A stretch of 64,000 nucleotides of DNA from Thraustochytrium sp. TN22 (Eukaryota; Sar; Bigyra; Thraustochytrida; Thraustochytriidae): contig JABLUY010000013.1 in assembly GCA_013306675.1 (NCBI GenBank), positions 63,494 through 127,493 on the forward strand, read 5' to 3'. Made by a program: the position numbers and the translations under genes. Positions 43,507 to 53,431 of this stretch are shown here, piece by piece. The number at the start of each line of letters is the position of its first letter. Position 1 is the stretch's first letter. The notes beneath the pieces were generated by a model. That model was not told where the DNA came from. It did no database searches and saw only the letters and a list, made by a program, of their open reading frames with translations.

Positions 43507-46500
43507 TCACTCGGCAGCGTGCGGGAGGGCCTGCACGGCAACCTCGAGGTTCGGGTCGGCAAAGGTGGGCGGGTCGGCGCCCGGCGCGAGGCCAGAGATG
43601 GCGTGCACGGCGTCCTGGACGAGACGGGTGGCCTCCTCAAGGCCGTCGCGCAAAGCAGGCGGGATGCTCCAGGCGGCGCCGGCCGAGACATCGCTGGCGC
43701 CTGTCAGGTCGCGCAGAACGCGGGCCTGGTCCCAGAGCTCCACGAGTTGGTGAACACCCGAGGACATGGCGTCGGCAGGGACAACGGCCTGCGGCGAAGC
43801 TGGCTCGTCCGCGCCCAGGTCGTCCAGTGCATCCAAGAGCGATGAGCCCCGCAGCGTGCTGATGCTAACCGCGAGCTCAATGGCCTCGTCCATGCGCGCC
43901 ATCTCGAAGACATGCACGGAATCGCCCAGGAGCGCGCCCAGGTGCGTCTCGAAGAGCTCCCTCGCGCGCGCGCCGTGCGGGTCGCCCGCGTCGCCCGCAT
44001 CGGCCCCAAAGACTGCCACCACGGGCTTCCCGCAACGCGCGTGCGCCACGGCGCGCACCAGGCCCGAATACGCGCATGCGTCAGCAGGAAAGACGTAGAA
44101 GAGCACGGCCGAGGCCATCTCCAGCGCCACCAGCCGCTCCAGGTAGTGGCCAATGTTCTCCGCGTCATCCAAGCGGCCCCAGGCCAGCAGCAACTCCGAA
44201 GGCTTGGTCGCGAGCCAGCTCACAATCACCTGCGAGGTGGCCTGCGCGTCGCCGTCGCTCTCCAGCGGGTAGCCCACAAAGACGTCGAAGCGCGCCTTGC
44301 GCGCCTTGAGCGGCTCGCGGCGCGCGCCAAAGGACGCCACGCTGTACAGAACCGGGTCGTCACGCTCGTGCAGCACGCTCGCGCCACCGCGCGCGATCAG
44401 CACGTGCAGGAGCGCCAGCCGCGCCAAGACCACCTCGGCGTACTCGGCGCGCCCGATGGGCGCGCCGTGCCGCGTCAGCACCTGCTCGCGCCGCCAATGG
44501 GGGCGCGCCGCCACCACGAAGAGGTCGGCGTCCGTGCGCAGCGCCGCGCACACCTCAAAGATGGCGTCCAAGCCGTCCGAGTGCGCGTCCAGCACCACCA
44601 CGCGCGGCACGCGCGTCTCGCGCACCGCCTCCAGCAGGCCGCGCTCCGCGAGCCGCTCCTCGGGCAGGCCCAAGATGTCCTGCCGCCACAGAGCGCGCGC
44701 CAACCGGTCTGGCCACGCGCGCGCCGCCCCGACGTCGTGCTCGCCAGACACCAGCGCCACGTTGTACGGCAACCGCGCCAGCGCCACCTCCGCGGCCTCT
44801 GCCTCTGCGGCCTCCGCCCCCGCACTTTCGAGATCGCCGCCCGCCTCGCACACCGCCTCGTGCACGGCCTCCAGAACGCGCTCCGTCTCCGCAGCGGACG
44901 ACGAAGCGCGCGCCGCCTCGAGGCCCTGCGCCCCCTCCTCCTCCTCCTCCTCGTCCGCGCCCTCGCGCGACGCCTCCGCGGCACGGTCCGCGGGCCCAGG
45001 CGCCTCCCCGCCGCGTGGCACGGCGTGCGCGCCCAGCTGCGCACTCAGCAGCCGCCGCACGTACTCCGGAGAGCACGAGGTCAGCCGCCGCGCGAAGCGC
45101 TCCAGGTCCTGCCGCGCCGTCGATACCGCGCCCTCCGCAGCCGCCTCGCGCACGTGCGCCGTCAGCAGCGCAAGCTCCTGGTGCACGATGAGCCGCTCCA
45201 GCCGCTCGCTCGCGCGAGCCTTGGCAAACGGGCTCTCCAGCTCCTCCGCAAACGCCGCGCCGCCAGACGTCGCCGCCATGGCCGCCGCCATGGCCGCCGT
45301 ATGGCCCGTCAGCCGCGCGTCGTCGTCCGGATCCACCAGAACCATCGCGTCCGCCATCTCCTCATCTTCGCCCGCCTCGCCCGCCTCGCCGCCCGCCTCC
45401 TCGCTGCGCGGCGCGCAAAAGGGCTGGTAGTCGATGTAGTCACGCAGGAACGGGTCGAAGAGTAGGTCGTCGCACCGCGGGCGCTCCTCGCGCAGCGACA
45501 AGATGCAGCGCCGCACAAACCGCCGGAACTCGTCCGACACCACATCCTGGTCCAGGTTCGGCGTCATCGAGTAGCTCGCCGCGTACGCCTCGGCCGCGCG
45601 GAAGCTCGTGATGTGCGTCAGGGGCGAGGCGCCCGAGGCACACGCCCACAGGCACATGCCCAGCGACCAAATGTCGGCGCGCGTGTCGCGCGCGTTGCCC
45701 AGCAGCACCTCGGGCGCCACGAAGCCAATCTCGCTCGTCTCGGCGCGCCAGATCTCCTCCATGCGTACCGCCGACCGGCTCGGCGACAGCTGCAGGCCCG
45801 ACAGTTGTACGTTGCCCGCGCGGTCCAGCAAGATGTTGCGCGGAAATAGCGCACCGTGCGCCTGCCCGAACCGGTGCAGCCATCCGAGACCTTGCAGCAC
45901 GCCCCACGCGAGCCGCGCCAGAAAGTGCGGGTCCGCGCACCCGCCACGGTCCAGCACGTCCTGGAGCGTCGCGCCATTCACAAAGTCCAGCTCCACCACG
46001 CCGCCGCGCTGCCGCATCGCCGACTCCGGCGACGACGATCCCGGGGTGCCTTCCCGGCCCGCGGCGCCCTCCCTCTCCGGCCGCGCGCGCACAAAGGTGC
46101 GCGGCAGGCAGAGCCCCGGCCCGTCCACGAAGCGCGCGCGCATCTCCTCGCAGTGCTGTGCAACCTGCTCCGGCTTATCCGTCGCCTCGTCCTCCACGCT
46201 GAGCAGCGGCTCCACGCGGTACAGCTCGAGATCCGCGAGCCGAACGGCGCAGTGCCGCCGGAACACGATGCTCCCGGCGCAGCCCTGCGCGGCAGCCGCC
46301 TCCTCGGCCGCGCGCGTGTCCACCTCGGCGGCCGCCGCCGCCAGGGCGTCCTGCAGCACGCACAGGTTCACGCGCAACTTCAGCATGCCCTTGCCGCGCG
46401 CACGCGCCAGTCGCCGCGCGCGCAGCGCCGCCGCCGAGCAATGCGGCAAATTTTCCGCCGCCAGCCCGGGCTGAGGCGCAAACACGCGCAGGGGCACCGC

Positions 46501-48684
46501 CGCCTGCCGCGTCGTGAGGATGATGCGCTTGATACGTCGCGCCAGCTCTGCCATGCGCGGCCGCAGCGACGGCGCCGTCGCCCAGCACTGTGCCAGCAAC
46601 GGCCGAAACTCGGGCGGCACCGCCAGCAGCGGCGGTCGCGCGCTGTCCACCGCCTCACGGTACAGCCGCTCGCCCTCTACCGAGTCCGTCTCCGAGCTTG
46701 CGCGGCTCGCCTTGCCGCTCACGAGGCCCTTGCCGCCCTCGCCGCCCAGCTTCGTCATGGCGCGCGTCGCGTCCGCCGCGTTCATCCCGCTCAGCATCTC
46801 CCATAGCACGTGCGCCATGTGGAAGACGTCGATTGGCGGGCCGTCGAGCGTCTCGCCGTCCTTGAGCCGCCGCGCCGCATCCGCGCGCAACTCCGGCGCC
46901 AGCAGAATGCTGTGGTTACCCACCGCGAACGGTGACCCTTGGTACGCGCGCCCCACGCCGGTGTCCAGCAGCCGCAGGTTCGGCGGCTGCGCAGAGTCCA
47001 AGAACACGGTGTGCGCATGGATGTTGAAATGCGCCAGCCCACGCTGGTGCAGATACAGCAGTGCACTGGACAGCTGAAAGGCGAAACGCAGCGCAAAAGG
47101 GTACGGGATCTCCGATCCCGTGTTGATGAACTCTTGCAGCGTGAAGTCCACGAATGCCGTCGCCACCACAAAGAGGTTCTCCTTGCGCTTGCTCACGCCG
47201 CGGATCGTCGTCAGGTTGTCGTGCTGAATCCACCGCAGCGTCGACGTGTACTCCTCCGCAAACCGCGCCGTCGACGGCAAATCACGCAGCTTGATCACGT
47301 GCAGCTCTACCAGCTGTTGCCGGTAGTATCCCATGCGGTTGCCGCGCTTCGAAAGCGTTGGCAAAAACTGCACCTCGCGCAGGTCGATGTCTTTGGCGTG
47401 CTGCGCCCCGGTCGGCGTGCCAGCCGTCTGCTGCGGGATGGCCGTCGCCGCCTCCGCCGGCGCTGCCCCCGTCTTGACTCGTAGTGGCTGCGGCTGCGCC
47501 GTTTCGGATCGCGTCTGCGAGCTCTGTGATGCGGCGCGAAGGGTCTCCTCGTCCTCCTCCGCTGCGGTCGGTGTCGCGGGCGGTAGCCCCGCCCGTAGCG
47601 CGTCTTCCTCGCTCGACTTGTCTTCAGCGGAGCCGCCCTCCGGGTCATCCACGTGTGGCTCCTCCAGGCCATTCCCCTCTCCATCAGAATCGTCAACCTC
47701 GACTTGGTCCTCCTCTTCCTCCTCCTCCTCATCAACATCCCTGCGTGTTGGGTATACTTCGGAATGTTCGTGCTCCTCCATATACTCCTCCTCCTCGGGA
47801 ATGTCCCCGTGGATACCCAACGGCTGCCGGTCCATTGCTGGCGCCGGCGCGAAGCCTGGTGCGCCGGGTCCTGCAAATGCTGCGCCCGGCGGCACCGCCG
47901 TCAAGAGGTTAGCACCCGGAGCTGAGGACGAGGCAGACTCTGGCGGCTGCGACTGCGTGAGCGGCTCGCCCTCCTGCGCCATTGGCGCGTTGATGATGGA
48001 GTAGTCCCGGCCTTGTGGTAGCGGGTCCAGCGCCGCGGCCAGCACCTGCTGCCTTGGCCGGCGCATACCCTTGGACCGCGCCTGCTGCGAGACGCGCTGC
48101 AGCACGTCATAGGGGATTGCGCTCTCCGGGTCTGGGCCCTCGTCGTGCCGCATCACCGGCGGGTACGCCATGCCCACGGGCCGCAGCGCCTTGCGCGCGG
48201 CAAGCGCGTCCAGGCGCATGGACCCGCCGCCGCCTTCAGACGCTGCTGCCTCGTTCGCCTCTTCCTCCCACTCGTCGTTCACGAAGAGCAGCTGGCCGCC
48301 GGCGTCTCGCCCCTCCCCGCGGCCGCCGCTCCCGGCCGTCGCACTCGCGCGGGACTTGCCGCTGCCCCTGGCCGGGTCGTCCCTGCTTCGCGGCGTCGCG
48401 CCCTCGTCGCGCTCGCCCAGGAGGCCCACCAGGCCGCCGCCGGCCGCGCTCGACGAGGCCGGCCCGATGCGCAGCCCGAAGGTCATCGTCGGCTCGCCGC
48501 CCGCGGCGCCCAGCAGGCTCTGCAGCCGCGCGCGCCGCTCCTGCCTGCTCGCCTCGTACTGTGCCGCGTTGAAGCGCGCTCTGTCCCGCTCTCGCAGGCA
48601 GCTGCCGCCCATGCCGCCGCCGGTGCCGCCCGTGCCGCCAGGGCCGCCGCCCGCCGCGCCGCACGAGCTGCCGGCGGCGCCCAT
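43507..48684 (-). CDS. N-myristoylated tandem pseudokinase with C-terminal Rossmann/TIR-like domains
   Basis: 1725 residues from the ATG at 48684. The start MGAAGSSCG fits an N-myristoylation site (MGxxxS) with a nearby Cys for palmitoylation, so it is probably membrane-bound. A long disordered acidic part runs to about 440. Pseudokinase 1 (about 440-730) keeps HVIK and LAPE but has HFN (552-554) in place of HRD. Pseudokinase 2 (about 800-1090) keeps N-ILLD and APE but has HGA (943-945) for HRD and SGL for DFG. Both therefore lack the catalytic Asp. Two alpha/beta domains follow: about 1304-1460, and about 1466-1620 starting FDVFVGYP with IGHYLERLVALE and CGKPVVAVFG. The latter resembles TIR or nucleoside-deoxyribosyltransferase folds, without the catalytic Glu. 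A signalling scaffold is the best reading; no known family with this whole architecture came to mind. Confidence 0.8.
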   Translation of the reverse strand: MGAAGSSCGAAGGGPGGTGGTGGGMGGSCLRERDRARFNAAQYEASRQERRARLQSLLGAAGGEPTMTFGLRIGPASSSAAGGGLVGLLGERDEGATPRSRDDPARGSGKSRASATAGSGGRGEGRDAGGQLLFVNDEWEEEANEAAASEGGGGSMRLDALAARKALRPVGMAYPPVMRHDEGPDPESAIPYDVLQRVSQQARSKGMRRPRQQVLAAALDPLPQGRDYSIINAPMAQEGEPLTQSQPPESASSSAPGANLLTAVPPGAAFAGPGAPGFAPAPAMDRQPLGIHGDIPEEEEYMEEHEHSEVYPTRRDVDEEEEEEEDQVEVDDSDGEGNGLEEPHVDDPEGGSAEDKSSEEDALRAGLPPATPTAAEEDEETLRAASQSSQTRSETAQPQPLRVKTGAAPAEAATAIPQQTAGTPTGAQHAKDIDLREVQFLPTLSKRGNRMGYYRQQLVELHVIKLRDLPSTARFAEEYTSTLRWIQHDNLTTIRGVSKRKENLFVVATAFVDFTLQEFINTGSEIPYPFALRFAFQLSSALLYLHQRGLAHFNIHAHTVFLDSAQPPNLRLLDTGVGRAYQGSPFAVGNHSILLAPELRADAARRLKDGETLDGPPIDVFHMAHVLWEMLSGMNAADATRAMTKLGGEGGKGLVSGKASRASSETDSVEGERLYREAVDSARPPLLAVPPEFRPLLAQCWATAPSLRPRMAELARRIKRIILTTRQAAVPLRVFAPQPGLAAENLPHCSAAALRARRLARARGKGMLKLRVNLCVLQDALAAAAAEVDTRAAEEAAAAQGCAGSIVFRRHCAVRLADLELYRVEPLLSVEDEATDKPEQVAQHCEEMRARFVDGPGLCLPRTFVRARPEREGAAGREGTPGSSSPESAMRQRGGVVELDFVNGATLQDVLDRGGCADPHFLARLAWGVLQGLGWLHRFGQAHGALFPRNILLDRAGNVQLSGLQLSPSRSAVRMEEIWRAETSEIGFVAPEVLLGNARDTRADIWSLGMCLWACASGASPLTHITSFRAAEAYAASYSMTPNLDQDVVSDEFRRFVRRCILSLREERPRCDDLLFDPFLRDYIDYQPFCAPRSEEAGGEAGEAGEDEEMADAMVLVDPDDDARLTGHTAAMAAAMAATSGGAAFAEELESPFAKARASERLERLIVHQELALLTAHVREAAAEGAVSTARQDLERFARRLTSCSPEYVRRLLSAQLGAHAVPRGGEAPGPADRAAEASREGADEEEEEEGAQGLEAARASSSAAETERVLEAVHEAVCEAGGDLESAGAEAAEAEAAEVALARLPYNVALVSGEHDVGAARAWPDRLARALWRQDILGLPEERLAERGLLEAVRETRVPRVVVLDAHSDGLDAIFEVCAALRTDADLFVVAARPHWRREQVLTRHGAPIGRAEYAEVVLARLALLHVLIARGGASVLHERDDPVLYSVASFGARREPLKARKARFDVFVGYPLESDGDAQATSQVIVSWLATKPSELLLAWGRLDDAENIGHYLERLVALEMASAVLFYVFPADACAYSGLVRAVAHARCGKPVVAVFGADAGDAGDPHGARARELFETHLGALLGDSVHVFEMARMDEAIELAVSISTLRGSSLLDALDDLGADEPASPQAVVPADAMSSGVHQLVELWDQARVLRDLTGASDVSAGAAWSIPPALRDGLEEATRLVQDAVHAISGLAPGADPPTFADPNLEVAVQALPHAAE

Positions 48685-49389
48685 GCTGCGCGCCGCGCCG
48701 CGCGCCGCGCCGCGCCCGCCGCCGCCGCCGCCGCCGCGTGCGCAAGCGCGAGCCCACGCCGCGACCGGCCGCGCCTCCTTGGGCTGATCGCGTTTTGATT
48801 TGGTCTGACTCTGGCTGGTACGTGACGCGGACTTCGCTGTCTCTGCTCCAAGTGCAAGCTCACTGACGACATTGTGAGACAGCGGTCTGTAGGCTACTGG
48901 TAGCTAGACCAGCAAGTTGCCGGCCATGATAAAAGGCCAAAAAGAACGCTGAGCAGGCAGGCGTGAACAAGGGGGAGCTGACCCAGCTGAGGAAGAGGGA
49001 CTCGGGCAGCGGGCTCTGACAAAGCCTGAGACTGACACTGCTGGCCGGCCAGCAGCATCGTGATCTGCACGAGATTCGTCCCTTCACTCGTCCTTTGGCA
49101 AGCGCAGGCTTGGCCCCCAGCCATCGCCGTGACGGCAATGAGGGTGGGTGGGGTGAAGCGACAAGGGTGGAAATCAAGAGCTTTGGCGGTGCGCGCCAAA
49201 TCAGACACCTGCACGAGATCGTATCTTGATGTCGTCGGCCAGCTGGCACTGATAAGAGCAAATCAATTCGAGCGCTAAGCAGTTGAACGTGGAGAAACTT
49301 GAACGTGGAGATACTTTGGATCGCACGGGCATTGCGCGCCTTGCCTGGCGATAAATGAGAGCGCAGCTTTGAGCTGCCGGCTGGCAACG
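48685..49389. other. promoter of the pseudokinase gene and 3' region of a membrane-protein gene
   Basis: 705 bp, lower in GC than its neighbours. It contains a near repeat of GAACGTGGAGA at about 49286-49309. No gene is supported. Confidence 0.45.
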
Positions 49390-50160
49390 TTACGCAGCTG
49401 CGGGGACAAAGAGGAAGATGGCCAGGAGGCCAGCAGAGAGAGCCAAGAAAGAGATCTCGGCGGTGGCCTTGTCTTTGCCGGACCACGTCTCCGCGCTGAT
49501 GAACGAGGTGACCGATTTCAATAGACCTGCAGGAAGCGCGAGCCACAGGCTATAATGCAGAGCCAGGGTGAACGCGAAAGCGAAAGTTATGCCGTTCAAA
49601 CGTTCAAGCCACCCCCACCAGGGCGATGGCGTGGGAATGTGGATGCCACGATTGCTCGCCAGGTCACTCACATTTTGGAGCAGGGCAAAGAACAGCTGCA
49701 TCGCGGCCCAGCCCAACGCCAGACAGGCGAGATCGCCCTTGGCCGCATGCGGCATGTCGCCCTCGAGGGCCTTCAAAACGAGAACAGCGCGCCCTGCCTC
49801 CTCCCACAGCCCAAAGATCGCCACCCCGAAAACCTTGAGGCCCTCCAGATCGTTTCCGCAACACCCCGCCACGCAGCACAGAAGTGGCATCCGCAGCACA
49901 TCCATCACGAAGAACCCCAGACAACCCAGGCCGAAAAGCCTTCCACTCACACCATACTCAAGCTGGAGCACGGTGAAAAACGGCACCAGGGTGAGCGGCA
50001 GCGCCACGAGTGCCACGGAGGCCTGGATCTGCTGCTCCTTCACTGCCAATGCCTGCTTCATGCCAGCCCGTTCAGGTGACACGGGGGCCTGGCGCTTCTT
50101 CTTCGATCTCTGCTCCCAGCGAGCCGGTTCGCCGATGCCATCCTTGTCGTCGCCTCTCAT
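49390..50160 (-). CDS. YhfC-like intramembrane protease homologue, presumed active-site residues lost
   Basis: 256 residues from the ATG at 50160, chosen because MRGDDKDG matches the MADDGED start of the paralogue; an ATG at 50232 is possible. There are about six hydrophobic segments. It keeps EEAGR (Glu120, Glu121, Arg124), ER (186-187) and LHYS (His202), and the block PWWGWLERL shared with the paralogue. Positions that are Glu126, His182 and His203 in the paralogue are Gln155, Ala194 and Lys215 here. The EE..R, GWaa.E and ER...H layout resembles the YhfC family of glutamic-type intramembrane proteases, known mainly from bacteria. If that is right this copy is a pseudoprotease. An AT-rich patch at 50270-50290 (TTAATTAATAAAAA), about 110 bp upstream, may be a core promoter. 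Confidence 0.6.
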   Translation of the reverse strand: MRGDDKDGIGEPARWEQRSKKKRQAPVSPERAGMKQALAVKEQQIQASVALVALPLTLVPFFTVLQLEYGVSGRLFGLGCLGFFVMDVLRMPLLCCVAGCCGNDLEGLKVFGVAIFGLWEEAGRAVLVLKALEGDMPHAAKGDLACLALGWAAMQLFFALLQNVSDLASNRGIHIPTPSPWWGWLERLNGITFAFAFTLALHYSLWLALPAGLLKSVTSFISAETWSGKDKATAEISFLALSAGLLAIFLFVPAAA

Positions 50161-50590
50161 CTCGCTCGGCCGCGCTGGCGTGCCTTCGGCCCGGGCTAGG
50201 GGCTCGATTTCGATTTGAAGTTGGGAGATCATTTGGGAGGAGCCTCGGAGAATGAGCGAGGTTTCTTCCGTTTTAATTAATAAAAAGGGATCAGCGGAGC
50301 GCCGGACGGGGCGAGCGGGGTTGGCCACTATGCTCAACCTTTTGAATGGGCGCAAGGTGGGCAGCGCTTGGCTTGCTCGCTACTTCAAAGTACTGGCGAG
50401 CTTGAAATAGCCCGGCCCAGTTCTCGTCTGGTTTGCCCCGCTCCGCAACCCGAGTTCCACTCCAGCGACTTGGCTTCGGAGAGCCCTGGCCAAACACCCG
50501 GACGTTTACAGTTCTGCTTCCTTCGAAGTTCCCTCCCGCGGAGCGTCGGGCCACCACGGCCACCATCTCCGGTTCCCGCTGGGCATGGCC

Positions 50591-50630
50591 TAGCGGCGCC
50601 TAGCGGCGCCTAGCGGACCCTAGCGGCCAC
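50591..50630. repeat. 10-bp tandem repeat (TAGCGGCGCC), four units
   Basis: Two perfect units followed by two diverged ones (TAGCGGACCC, TAGCGGCCAC). Confidence 0.85.
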
Positions 50631-51117
50631 TGCAGGCGGGTCCGCGACTTGCCAAGCGACTCGCGACACGTGCAGGTATCGATTTCGGCTTCCGGCAACT
50701 TCCCGGACGAGGCGCACTGCAGTCTCTCGCTGTCAGACCGGGCCCCGGGGACTTCGCAGCGCCGACCGGGTCCGAACGCGCCAGAGTCCGGACCGGGAAA
50801 TCCGCGCTGAGTTTCCTTCGCAAGGCCCCGGGCCATCGTCGCGCAGCTGGAACTGCAAGCACGGCGAGCCTGACGCATGATCGCCATCCTGCTTCACGCT
50901 GCCGCTCGCCACCCGCTTGCCAAGTGATGACTCGGATGGCTTACGACTATAGTAGTGTCGCTCGGCGCGGGGGGGGGGCCGGGGCGGCCGTACGGGGCCA
51001 TGTACGAGTACTGGCTGCTGGCTGCAAAAAGCGTCCGGGACATTGACTCATGATCAATCGAGCCAGCCTGAGGTGTGTGTACGTGTGTACACTGCCAGGA
51101 TCGGCACAGGCTGCCTG

Positions 51118-51150
51118 GCCACTGGCAGGCTGCAGTGCACTGCCAGTGGC
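51118..51150. repeat. inverted repeat, 11-bp arms and 11-bp loop
   Basis: Arms GCCACTGGCAG (51118-51128) and CTGCCAGTGGC (51140-51150) are perfectly complementary. It could fold as a hairpin, but nothing nearby gives it a role. Confidence 0.75.
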
Positions 51151-51424
51151 AGTGGCGCAGAGTCCTGCACCCAGCCCTGCAGCGCAGCAGCACGGGCAGG
51201 CGCAGGAGTAGCCAGCAGTACGCACTTTGCGAGTTCCACACGCGGTCTAGCAGGTGGCGGTAATGATCGATGGAGATTACGTTCTGCTGTGTCTCAGAGG
51301 GCGAGCTTCGCTCTGACCCTGGTTATCTCCCTCTCATCCTCACTTGGTTGGCGCAGGGGGAGAGCACCATGTTGTGTGCATTCTTCTCCTGTGCTCGCTC
51401 CTCAAACGGGAACACCCGGAGGTT

Positions 51425-51464
51425 CCCTTCTATGCCCTTCTATGCCCTTCTATGCCCTTCCATG
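51425..51464. repeat. 10-bp tandem repeat (CCCTTCTATG), four units
   Basis: Three perfect units and a fourth with one change (CCCTTCCATG). Confidence 0.9.
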
Positions 51465-51833
51465 TCGCCCGTCATGAAGTCCAACTATTGGCGGCACCTA
51501 ACTTAGTAGGATCCATGCGCACGCGCCGAGCGGCCACTGGCACTAAGTTTTTAAAATTAAAATCGTTCAAGTTAGCTGCCACTAGCGGGAACTGACGCGC
51601 CGTCATGACGGCGACGAGGGTTGGGGGAAAGCTCCTCATGTGGCCACGACTCTGGGGAACTTTTGAGAGGAGATGAGAAATTGCGCGGCGCACGCCTGCA
51701 TGAGATCCTGATCTGGTCAGCCAGAGAGCTACTTTTGATTTAGTTAGGACGTGGCGATACTCTGGGTTGACAGAAGCTGCGCCCTTGTGAGTAAAGCATG
51801 AAAGCTGCCTGCTTTCAATGTCACACAGCTGCG

Positions 51834-52562
51834 CTAGCTGGGAATGAAGAGGACACTGGCCAGGAGGCCAGCAGAGACAGTCAAGAGAGAGAGCTCGGCG
51901 ATAGCGATGCCTTTGCGGCGCATCGTGACCACAGTCCCGTAGTTGATGGCCGAGTGCAAAAGCGCAAAAGGAAGCGAGAGCCAGAGGCTATGATGCAAAG
52001 CCAGTGTGAAGGCAAAGTGGAGAGCAGTCGCGCTGAGGCGCTCAAGACATCCCCACCAGGGCGACTGCTCGCCAACCTTGACGCCGAGACTCGCCTCCAG
52101 CATGCCCAGGGCCTCGCGCGCCTCGGCGGTTGTCTTGGTGGCGAGTCGATAGATGGCCACGCTCTGAATCATGGCAAAGAGCACCTCAATGGCGGCCCAG
52201 CCCAGCCCCAGAGAGGCGAGATCGCCCTTGGTCGCATGCTGCGCGTCGCGCGCGAGAGCGAGCCAGACGAGGACAGCGCGCGTGGACTCCTCGCACGGCC
52301 CAGAGATCGCGATCGTGAAGCGCTGCAGGCTCGCCTCCTCGAGCCCGGCGACCTTTTTCGCCACGAGCACGATCGGCGCCCGCAACACAAGCGCCACGTA
52401 CCATCCCAGACATCCCAGGCCGACAAGCCTTGACCTCACGCCGTACTCGACCTGGACCGCAGCGACGAACGGCACCAAGGTGAGCGGGAGCGCCGCCGTG
52501 GCCGCGAGCGCCTGGCGCCTCCATGCCTGCGCAATGACGGTATCTTCGCCGTCGTCCGCCAT
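51834..52562 (-). CDS. YhfC-like glutamic-type intramembrane protease candidate
   Basis: 242 residues from the ATG at 52562 (MADDGEDT). Polytopic, with about six hydrophobic segments. Motifs in order: EESTR (Glu91, Glu92, Arg95), GLGWAAIE (Glu126), ER (174-175) with His182 seven residues after the Arg, HHS (190-192) and LLHSAIN (His203). This Glu-Glu-Arg, Gly-rich Glu, Glu-Arg and His layout resembles YhfC-family glutamic intramembrane proteases (relatives of PrsW and CPBP/Rce1). All presumed catalytic residues are present, unlike the paralogue at 49390-50160. The two copies share TLVPF, GLGCLG and PWWG.LERL and lie in tandem on the same strand. Function and substrate are unknown; the family call rests on motif memory and should be tested by profile search. 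Confidence 0.6.
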   Translation of the reverse strand: MADDGEDTVIAQAWRRQALAATAALPLTLVPFVAAVQVEYGVRSRLVGLGCLGWYVALVLRAPIVLVAKKVAGLEEASLQRFTIAISGPCEESTRAVLVWLALARDAQHATKGDLASLGLGWAAIEVLFAMIQSVAIYRLATKTTAEAREALGMLEASLGVKVGEQSPWWGCLERLSATALHFAFTLALHHSLWLSLPFALLHSAINYGTVVTMRRKGIAIAELSLLTVSAGLLASVLFIPS

Positions 52563-53431
52563 CTCGCTCGTTCGCTCGCCGTTGCGGTTCAAGTTCTGCT
52601 TCGCCGCGGCGCGCCCTCGCGCTGCAGTGCTGCCTTTCGTCCCGCTGCCGTGTCGCGTCGCGCGCCCGCCACTGCCTCGCTGCGGGTGTCGCAAGCCCAC
52701 GTCACTGATCACTGACTGCCCAGACGAACCGTGACAACTTGAAGAACTTGAAGCCTGCTCCGACTCGGAGATTCGCGACTCGCGAGTCGCCCGCCGGAGG
52801 CCACCCGATGGCTGCCGCCTGCTGCCGCCGCGCGGCGCGCCTCCGCCGCCGTCGCCTCGACGGCGGCTCCTCTCGGGCAGGCTGTCGGGGCTCCGCACGT
52901 GCAGCGGCAGCGCGCGCCGCGAGTCCGCGCGCACGAGCGAGCCTTGAGCGCGCAGTGGCGGACAACGGCTAGGCGGCGGCTAAGATCCGTTCGCGGCACG
53001 CGCTGAGGTTGCAGGTGCAAGTAGCAGCGTGAGAGTGAGCGAATCGAGGTCGTGTGGCTGCGCTGCACTCTGGCTGGCAGAGCGAGGCGAGGCAGGCAGG
53101 CTGGCTGGCTGGCTGGCTGGCTGGAAGCGAAAGAGCGTGTGCGACCCGTTGTGCGGACGCTAGCAAGCGAGCGCACGCAGTCTGAGTCTGTCGGTCGTTC
53201 AGGCCAGAACGACTTGTTGCTAGACGCGCGTGCAGCGCAGCGGAGGCGCTCGCGCGCGCGCAGCGGCGCGGCGTAGAGCGGCTCTGCGCGACGCGACACG
53301 CGACGCGGGACGACGAGAGGCGGCGGCGTGAAGAAGCGCGGGGCGCGCTGGCGGCGACAGTCGCAGGCTGAGGCGGAAGCTCTCGTGCTCGCTCACTCGC
53401 TCGCTGGCGGACCCGAGCGCGCGCAGAGCAA
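52563..53431. promoter_or_regulatory. divergent intergenic region
   Basis: 869 bp separate the start of the minus-strand protease-like gene from the plus-strand laminin-type gene, so both promoters lie here. A (CTGG)n run covers about 53100-53123, and GCTC units at 53387-53405 lie about 30 bp before the plus-strand start. No gene is supported. Confidence 0.5.

Larger units (their letters stand above)
50161..51833. other. 1.7-kb intergenic region between the protease-like paralogues
   Basis: No gene is supported. It holds the promoter of the downstream paralogue near 50161-50300 and, at its far end, the 3' region of the other copy. Short tandem repeats lie at 50591-50630 and 51425-51464 and an inverted repeat at 51118-51150. 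Confidence 0.5.

Noticed and set aside
43830-44289. Active TIR NADase in the C-terminus of the pseudokinase protein
   Set aside because: The expected catalytic Glu region reads YSGLVRAV with no Glu, so NAD-cleaving activity is not supported even if the fold is TIR-like.
43912-46806. Plus-strand frames opposite the pseudokinase gene
   Set aside because: Arg/His/Ala-rich antisense shadows; the minus strand carries recognisable kinase folds.
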